Source: Oscillospiraceae bacterium
GTDB lineage: Bacteria > Bacillota_A > Clostridia > Oscillospirales > Oscillospiraceae
Direction of reading: 5' to 3'
DNA length: 55,549 nucleotides
NCBI GenBank assembly: GCA_902786615.1
Contig: CADADE010000003.1
Coordinates: 1-55,549 of the forward strand
Below the pieces are notes generated by a model. That model was given only the letters and a program-made list of their open reading frames with translations, made no database searches and had not been told where the DNA came from. This document shows, one piece after another, positions 51,040 through 55,549 of the stretch (the stretch's first letter is position 1; every line of letters starts with the position of its first letter). Made by a program: the position numbers and the translations under genes.

Positions 51040-52335
51040 ATGAAGAGAAAGATAAGATCACGGCAGACTAAGCTGCTCTGCCTTCTCCTTTGTGCCTGCA
51101 TGTTAGGCGCTCTGCTCCCCGCCGGTGCCTCGGCGGAGGTTTCCCAGGACGAGCTGGATTCCCTGCGCGCCCAGCGCCAGGCAATCCAGGCCCAGCGTGA
51201 AGCAAAACAGGCGGAGATTGACGCGCTGACGGAAAACGCGGTCGGCATTCTGGTACAGAAGCGCGCCCTGGATGAGCGCAACATGTTCACCATGCAGCAG
51301 ATCCAGCTCAACAATGAGGAGATCGCCCTGTATGATCGGATGATCGCCGATAAGGAGCGGGAGGTGCTCAACGCGCAGGAGCTGGAGCAGGAGCAGCTGT
51401 TGCGCTATCGCGCCCGCGTGCGCGCTATGGAGGAAAACGGTACACTCAGCTATCTGTCCCTGCTCCTCAAGTCCGACAGTCTGGGCGAGATGCTCACCGC
51501 CATGGATGACGTGGGCGAAATCATGCAGCGCGACAGAGAGCTTGAGGATAATTACATTCATGCCCGCGAGAACTCCGAGGAGGTCAAGGCGGAGTATGAA
51601 ACCTACCAGGCCGAGATCAATGGAAAGCAGGACGCGCTGCGCGAGGAGCAGGAAAAGCTCCAGGCGGAAATTGACGAGGCGTCCAACCTGCTCCTGGGTC
51701 TCCAGGCGGATTATACAAACAGGCAGGCGGAAATCGCGGAAATCGCAGCCCAGGAGGACGCCACCAATATGGCCATCTCCGTTCTGGTTGCAAAGCTTGA
51801 GGCTGAGCGCGCCGCGGAAGCAGCGGCCGCAGCCGCAGCTGCCGCTGCAGCGTCCGGGGAAGGCGACAGCGGCGGTGGCGGAAGCGTCGACAGCGGCGCC
51901 GCTGCCTATGCGACCGGCTCCTTTGTTTTCCCGGTGGCGTCCTATTCTTACATCTCCAGCCGCTTTGGCGAGCGTATCCACCCCATTACGGGAGAGCTGA
52001 AAAACCACAACGGCATGGACATCGCCTCCAACATGGGCACCACGGTCTATGCCGCGGACGGCGGCAGGGTCGTGCTGGCCGAATGGTACGGCGGCTATGG
52101 CAACTGCATCATGATCGAGCACGGCAACGGCTATAAGACGCTCTACGGCCACCTCTCCGTGATCGGCGTCCGCAACGGGCAGACGGTCAGCCAGGGCGAG
52201 GCGATCGGCCAGGTAGGCAGCACCGGCAACTCGACCGGTCCCCATCTGCATTTTGAGGTGTATCTGAACGGCGGACGCATTGATCCGGAGCAGTTTTACT
52301 CCGGCCTGATCATTTCGTCAGACGCTGGTGTTTGA
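51040..52335 (+). CDS. Secreted coiled-coil M23 (LytM) peptidoglycan hydrolase, FtsEX partner 2
   Basis: A 431-residue paralogue of the preceding gene: signal peptide (1-30, ending GASA), coiled coil (about 32-265), an Ala/Gly-rich linker (about 265-290) and a LytM domain (about 300-425) with intact HNGMD, YGHLS and HLHFEV. Shared phrases in the coiled coil (RYR.RVRAMEE, ...DD.GEIM) show duplication. No convincing ribosome site precedes the ATG at 51040, so translation may be weak, or coupled to the upstream gene through the short GC-rich spacer. Two active hydrolases under one FtsEX suggest division of labour, for example septal and side wall; that is inference. Confidence 0.92.
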   Translation: MKRKIRSRQTKLLCLLLCACMLGALLPAGASAEVSQDELDSLRAQRQAIQAQREAKQAEIDALTENAVGILVQKRALDERNMFTMQQIQLNNEEIALYDRMIADKEREVLNAQELEQEQLLRYRARVRAMEENGTLSYLSLLLKSDSLGEMLTAMDDVGEIMQRDRELEDNYIHARENSEEVKAEYETYQAEINGKQDALREEQEKLQAEIDEASNLLLGLQADYTNRQAEIAEIAAQEDATNMAISVLVAKLEAERAAEAAAAAAAAAAASGEGDSGGGGSVDSGAAAYATGSFVFPVASYSYISSRFGERIHPITGELKNHNGMDIASNMGTTVYAADGGRVVLAEWYGGYGNCIMIEHGNGYKTLYGHLSVIGVRNGQTVSQGEAIGQVGSTGNSTGPHLHFEVYLNGGRIDPEQFYSGLIISSDAGV

Positions 52336-52345
52336 CCATTAAAAA

Positions 52346-52372
52346 GCCGGGCGGTCGCTTTGACTGCCCGGC
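52346..52372 (-). other. GC-rich hairpin with terminator polarity opposite to the genes
   Basis: GCCGGGC (52346-52352) pairs with GCCCGGC (52366-52372). On the plus strand it is followed by As, on the minus strand by TTTTTAAT. It thus looks like a minus-strand terminator inside a plus-strand operon. Confidence 0.6.
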
Positions 52373-52410
52373 AAAAAATGATTGTTGATTCCATTTTTCG
52401 GAGGAACTCT

Positions 52411-53655
52411 ATGAGGCTCGGAGCAAGAATCCTGCAGGCTCTCCTGCGCTTTATTTCGGCCATTCTCAATATCCCCGTCCGGCTGAAGTTTGTCATCCTG
52501 ACGCTGGTGCTGGCATGCGGCGGCGTTTACTGGTACACGCACCGCAGCATGCTGGACGCGGTCGGCGGGAAAAACGAATATGACGAGGCCATGCGCTATA
52601 TCGAGATCAAAAACGTGGTGGATAAACGCTTTATTGACCCGGTCGACCGCAACACCCTCGGCGATAATGCCGCCGCCGCGATCATCGCGGGCCTCGGCGA
52701 TAAGTGGAGCTACTACATGTCGCCCAATGAGTACAAGGCATACCAGCTCAGCTCCACCAATGAATACTCCGGCATCGGAATGGCTATCCTCAAGGAGGAG
52801 GGCGGCGGCTTTGAGGTGATCTCTGTCAATATGGATTCGCCTGCCGCCTGGGCCGGACTCACAGCGGGAGACGTCATCACGAGCGTTGACGAGATCGATC
52901 TCACCGACAAGACCCTGGATGAGGCGCGAAAGCTCATCCGCTCCCGGCTCAATACCAAATTCGTCCTCGGCATCGGCAAGGGCCGGCGGGAGATCGAGGT
53001 CGACTGCAGCGGCGTTTACAGAAGCTCCGTGAGCTGCCGCCTTGAGAAGACCATGGCCGGCTATGTGCAGATCAAAAACTTTGAAGCCGGCACGGCGCAG
53101 GACGCCATTGACGGCATCGAGGGGCTGCTCAATCAGGGAGCTGTCGCCCTGTGCATCGACCTGCGTGGCAATCCCGGCGGACTGGATACCGAGGTTGCGG
53201 CGTTCCTGGATTACCTGCTGCCGAGCGGCAGACTCTTTATCATGCAGAATAAGAACGGCAGACAGGAGATCACCGAATCGGACGGCATGTGCATCCAGCT
53301 TCCCATGTGCGTGCTCATTGACGCCACTACCTTCAGCGAGGCGGAGGTCTGCGCCGCAGCCCTGCAGGAGTTCCAGTGGGGCACCCTGATTGGGGAGCCG
53401 ACTACCGGAAAAACCAGGACCCAGGAGACCATCGCCCTTTCCGACGGCAGCGCCATCCGCCTTTCCACCGGCACCTATCTCACCGGCAGCGGCGTGGACA
53501 TCAGCGCCCGAGGCGGCGTCTCGCCGTCTTACATCATGCATAACTCCGATCCCAGCGCCACCGGCACCACCGCCGGCACCACCGGCGACAGCTCCGGCAG
53601 CGGCGTCACCTCGAACGATGAACAGCTCATGTACGCCCTCAAGCTTTTGAGTTGA
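52411..53655 (+). CDS. S41-family carboxyl-terminal processing protease
   Basis: A 414-residue membrane-anchored protease: an N-terminal TM (about 26-42), a PDZ domain (about 115-195; GIGMAILKEEGGGFEVISVN) and an S41 catalytic domain (about 210-390). The catalytic dyad is S309 (TTFSEAEV) and K334 (EPTTGKTRTQ), 25 residues apart as in Prc. DLRGNPGGLDT is the usual structural motif. The Ser site has lost the SASASE consensus but keeps the Ser. The C-terminal tail is Thr/Gly/Ser-rich. The ATG at 52411 has CGGAGG. It follows the two M23 hydrolases by 75 bp and could process them; that is inference. The greA promoter overlaps its stop codon. Confidence 0.94.
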   Translation: MRLGARILQALLRFISAILNIPVRLKFVILTLVLACGGVYWYTHRSMLDAVGGKNEYDEAMRYIEIKNVVDKRFIDPVDRNTLGDNAAAAIIAGLGDKWSYYMSPNEYKAYQLSSTNEYSGIGMAILKEEGGGFEVISVNMDSPAAWAGLTAGDVITSVDEIDLTDKTLDEARKLIRSRLNTKFVLGIGKGRREIEVDCSGVYRSSVSCRLEKTMAGYVQIKNFEAGTAQDAIDGIEGLLNQGAVALCIDLRGNPGGLDTEVAAFLDYLLPSGRLFIMQNKNGRQEITESDGMCIQLPMCVLIDATTFSEAEVCAAALQEFQWGTLIGEPTTGKTRTQETIALSDGSAIRLSTGTYLTGSGVDISARGGVSPSYIMHNSDPSATGTTAGTTGDSSGSGVTSNDEQLMYALKLLS

Positions 53656-53680
53656 CAGGGAAGGGCAAAAACAATATAAT
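53652..53680 (+). promoter_or_regulatory. Perfect consensus sigma-A promoter of greA-lysS
   Basis: TTGACA (53652-53657), 17-bp spacer, TATAAT (53675-53680). Both boxes and the spacing match the full consensus. It overlaps the stop of the S41 protease gene. Confidence 0.85.
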
Positions 53681-53693
53681 CTATCCTGCTTAT

Positions 53694-53709
53694 CCGGCAG
53701 AACTGCCGG
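53694..53709 (+). promoter_or_regulatory. Leader hairpin at the 5' end of the greA transcript
   Basis: CCGGCAG (53694-53700) pairs exactly with CTGCCGG (53703-53709) around AA, about 8 nt after the predicted transcription start. It may stabilise the mRNA or cause an early pause. Confidence 0.55.
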
Positions 53710-53769
53710 GAGAGCAAATGATAAAAGAATACTATTTTCAAATACATGCGGCAGAAGGAGAACGACATT

Positions 53770-54261
53770 ATGGCTACGAATGCAAGCAGATTCAAAATGA
53801 GTCAGGAGCGCCTTGACGCAATCAAGGAAGAGCTCTACTACCTGGAGACCGTCCGCGAGAAAGAGGTTTCGGAGCTGATCAAGGAGGCCAGAAGCTTTGG
53901 CGACCTGTCCGAGAACAGCGAGTACGACGAGGCCAAGACCGAGCAGGGCAAGCTCTATTCCAAGATTGCCGAGCTCAAGGTCCTCATCGAGAATGCCGAG
54001 ATCGTCGAGAAGGGCGAGGAGGACGCGCCCAAGGGCGCCGTCACCCTCGGCAGCATCGTTCGTGTTCTGGACGTGGAATTTGACGAGGAAGAGACCTATG
54101 AGATTGTCGGCTCCCAGGAGGCAAATCCCAAGGAAGGCCGCATCTCCGACGACTCCCCGGTTGGCCGCGCCCTGCACAGCCACCGTGCCGGCGATACCGT
54201 TTCCGTCGCCGCTCCTGCCGGTGAGATCAAGCTGAAGATCCTCTCTGTGGAAAATAAGTAA
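53770..54261 (+). CDS. greA: Transcription elongation factor GreA
   Basis: A 163-residue factor that enters the RNA polymerase secondary channel and stimulates transcript cleavage in backtracked complexes. The N-terminal coiled coil carries the acidic tip (ARSFGDLSENSEYDEAKTEQ), with the conserved D and E residues that coordinate the second Mg. The C-terminal globular domain has SIVRVLDVEF, ISDDSPVGRAL and AGEIKLKILSVE. The ATG at 53770 (MATNASRF) has AAGGAG upstream; an ATG eight codons earlier is less likely. lysS follows 16 bp later, a common Firmicutes order. Confidence 0.97.
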   Translation: MATNASRFKMSQERLDAIKEELYYLETVREKEVSELIKEARSFGDLSENSEYDEAKTEQGKLYSKIAELKVLIENAEIVEKGEEDAPKGAVTLGSIVRVLDVEFDEEETYEIVGSQEANPKEGRISDDSPVGRALHSHRAGDTVSVAAPAGEIKLKILSVENK

Positions 54262-54277
54262 TCGGAGTTAGCTGAAC

Positions 54278-55549
54278 ATGAGCGAAGAGAGAAACAATCA
54301 ACAGGCTCCTGAGATGGAGCTTTCCGAGATCCTGCAGGTCAGGCGCGATAAGCTTGCCGCTTTGCAGCAGGAGGGGCGCGATCCCTTCCGGCAGACAAAG
54401 TTCAGCCGCACTGCCTGGTCTCAGGAGATCAAGGACAATTACGACGCCTTTGAGGAAAAGCAGGTTTCCGTGGCCGGGCGTATCATGTCCAAGCGCGGCA
54501 TGGGAAAGGCTATCTTCTGCCATATCAAGGACGACAAGGGCCTCATTCAGCTCTATGTCCGCTCTGACGCTGTGAGCGAGACCGAGTTTGCCGATTTCCG
54601 CAAGTATGATATCGGCGATATCATCGGTGTGGGCGGCTATGTTTTCAAGACCAAGACGGGCGAGATTTCCGTTCATGTCCAGTCCGTCGTGCTGCTTTCC
54701 AAGTCCCTGCGTCCGCTGCCCGAGAAGTTCCACGGCATGACCAATACGGAGCTCAAGTACCGCCAGCGCTACGTTGACCTGATGGTCAACGACGACAGCC
54801 GCCGCAATTTTGAGATCCGCTCCCGCTTCATCTCCTATGTCCGCCGCTATCTGGACGGGCGCGGCTACATGGAGGTCGAGACCCCGGTCCTCAATACCAT
54901 CTCCGGCGGCGCGACCGCGAGACCCTTTATCACACACCACAATACCCTTGATATCGACATGTTCCTGCGCATCGCCACCGAGCTGAACCTCAAGCGCCTC
55001 ATCGTCGGCGGCATCGAGCGCGTGTATGAGATCGGCCGTATCTTCCGCAACGAGGGAATGGATACCCGCCACAACCCCGAGTTTACCTCTGTCGAGCTGT
55101 ACGAGGCTTACGCCGATTTCCACGACATGATGGATCTGTTTGAAGAGCTCCTGTCCGGTGCGGCTATGGAGATCCTCGGCACCTATGACGTGGAGTGGCT
55201 GGGACAAAAGGTCAGCCTGGCCCCCGGCTTCCGCCGCCTTACCATGGCCGAAGCCGTGAAGGAGTATCTCGGCGTCGACTTCATGAGCATCACGGACGAC
55301 GCGGAAGCGGTCGCCGCGGCGAAGGCCGTCGGCGTCGATATGGACAAGGTGGAGCCCACCTGGGGCCACGCGCTCTATGAGTGCTTTGACCAGAAGGTGG
55401 AGGAGAAGATGATCCAGCCGACCTTCATCACCATGCACCCGGTGGACGTCTCGCCCCTTGCCAAGCGCAGCCCGAAGGACCCGCGCCTGACCGAGCGCTT
55501 CGAGCTCTTCATCTGCTGCAGCGAGATGGGCAACGCCTTCTCCGAGCTC
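54278..55549 (+). CDS. lysS: Lysyl-tRNA synthetase, class II (3' end outside window)
   Basis: The first 424 residues of LysRS, which charges tRNA-Lys. The frame stays open to the window edge. The N-terminal OB-fold anticodon-binding domain (about 50-150; VAGRIMSKRGMGKAIFCHI) is followed by the catalytic core: motif 1 region (FISYVRRYLDGRGYMEVETP), LRIATELNLKRLIVGG and motif 2 (IGRIFRNEGMDTRHNPEF). Motif 3 and the C-terminus lie beyond 55549. The start ATG at 54278 (MSEERNNQQAPEME) has CGGAG about 10 nt upstream. It is co-transcribed with greA from the consensus promoter at 53652-53680. Confidence 0.97.
   Translation, partial: MSEERNNQQAPEMELSEILQVRRDKLAALQQEGRDPFRQTKFSRTAWSQEIKDNYDAFEEKQVSVAGRIMSKRGMGKAIFCHIKDDKGLIQLYVRSDAVSETEFADFRKYDIGDIIGVGGYVFKTKTGEISVHVQSVVLLSKSLRPLPEKFHGMTNTELKYRQRYVDLMVNDDSRRNFEIRSRFISYVRRYLDGRGYMEVETPVLNTISGGATARPFITHHNTLDIDMFLRIATELNLKRLIVGGIERVYEIGRIFRNEGMDTRHNPEFTSVELYEAYADFHDMMDLFEELLSGAAMEILGTYDVEWLGQKVSLAPGFRRLTMAEAVKEYLGVDFMSITDDAEAVAAAKAVGVDMDKVEPTWGHALYECFDQKVEEKMIQPTFITMHPVDVSPLAKRSPKDPRLTERFELFICCSEMGNAFSEL

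Overview
The window is GC-rich with strong AGGAGG-type ribosome binding sites. Its gene content (clostridial DUF4364 and DUF4830 proteins, BlaI/BlaR1, FtsEX with secreted M23 peptidases, an MsmX-type sugar ATPase, AsnA, a rubredoxin-bearing flavodiiron protein, split transketolase, many c-di-GMP enzymes) points to an anaerobic Firmicute of the class Clostridia, most likely a gut member of Oscillospirales. That placement is inference. I see no phage, insertion sequence or CRISPR array. Genes run on both strands in short operons, mostly separated by clear bidirectional hairpin terminators.

Layout. 1-1.8 kb: end of dnaK, then dnaJ. 1.8-5.7 kb: a BlaI/BlaR1 pair bracketed by two copies of a 64-bp structured repeat; the BlaR1 protein carries two tandem beta-helix modules where a penicillin-sensing domain is usually found, and the blaI promoter has two BlaI-type operators. 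5.9-14.5 kb (minus strand): a five-gene signalling cluster with a three-TM hybrid kinase, a REC-GGDEF-EAL regulator, a free HPt protein, an amino-acid-permease/hybrid-kinase fusion and a membrane diguanylate cyclase. 14.6-16.9 kb: metA-metY, homocysteine synthesis by O-acetylhomoserine sulfhydrylation. 17.2-19.9 kb: an HD-GYP protein translationally coupled to a fusion of a degenerate SpoT-like HD domain with a small-molecule-kinase fold. 20.0-24.4 kb: a large secreted BspA/MBG-type protein followed by a small PepSY protein with a bacteriocin-type double-glycine leader.

24.6-33.9 kb: ferredoxin-domain aldo/keto reductase, tRNA-Ala(GGC), alpha/beta hydrolase, NSS-family sodium symporter, flavodiiron protein with flavin reductase and two rubredoxins, histidine phosphatase, MsmX-type ATPase, and a secreted bactofilin-like domain joined to a membrane anchor. 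34.0-39.2 kb: a second HD-GYP protein (ECF-S-like membrane part, Cache, HAMP) and a secreted protein with five helical repeats and a 5'-nucleotidase C-terminal domain lacking the metallophosphatase half. 39.3-42.5 kb: split transketolase diverging from an RpiB/LacAB isomerase. 42.6-46.6 kb: an unrecognised Cys-containing protein, DUF4364, asnA, DUF4830 and an RsuA-type pseudouridine synthase. 46.6-55.5 kb: CdaR-type regulator, ftsE, ftsX, two coiled-coil/LytM peptidases, an S41 protease, greA and the 5' part of lysS.

Two themes stand out. First, second-messenger signalling is dense: four proteins with c-di-GMP synthesis or breakdown domains, plus a SpoT-like fusion, lie within about 30 kb, and the diguanylate cyclase and one HD-GYP phosphodiesterase appear to share the same type of periplasmic sensor. 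Second, several familiar sensor or export modules are joined to unusual partners: permease-kinase, BlaR1-beta-helix, GG-leader-PepSY, bactofilin-TM and SpoT-HD-kinase. These fusions are the best candidates for new biology here. All assignments rest on motif recognition by eye, without database searches.
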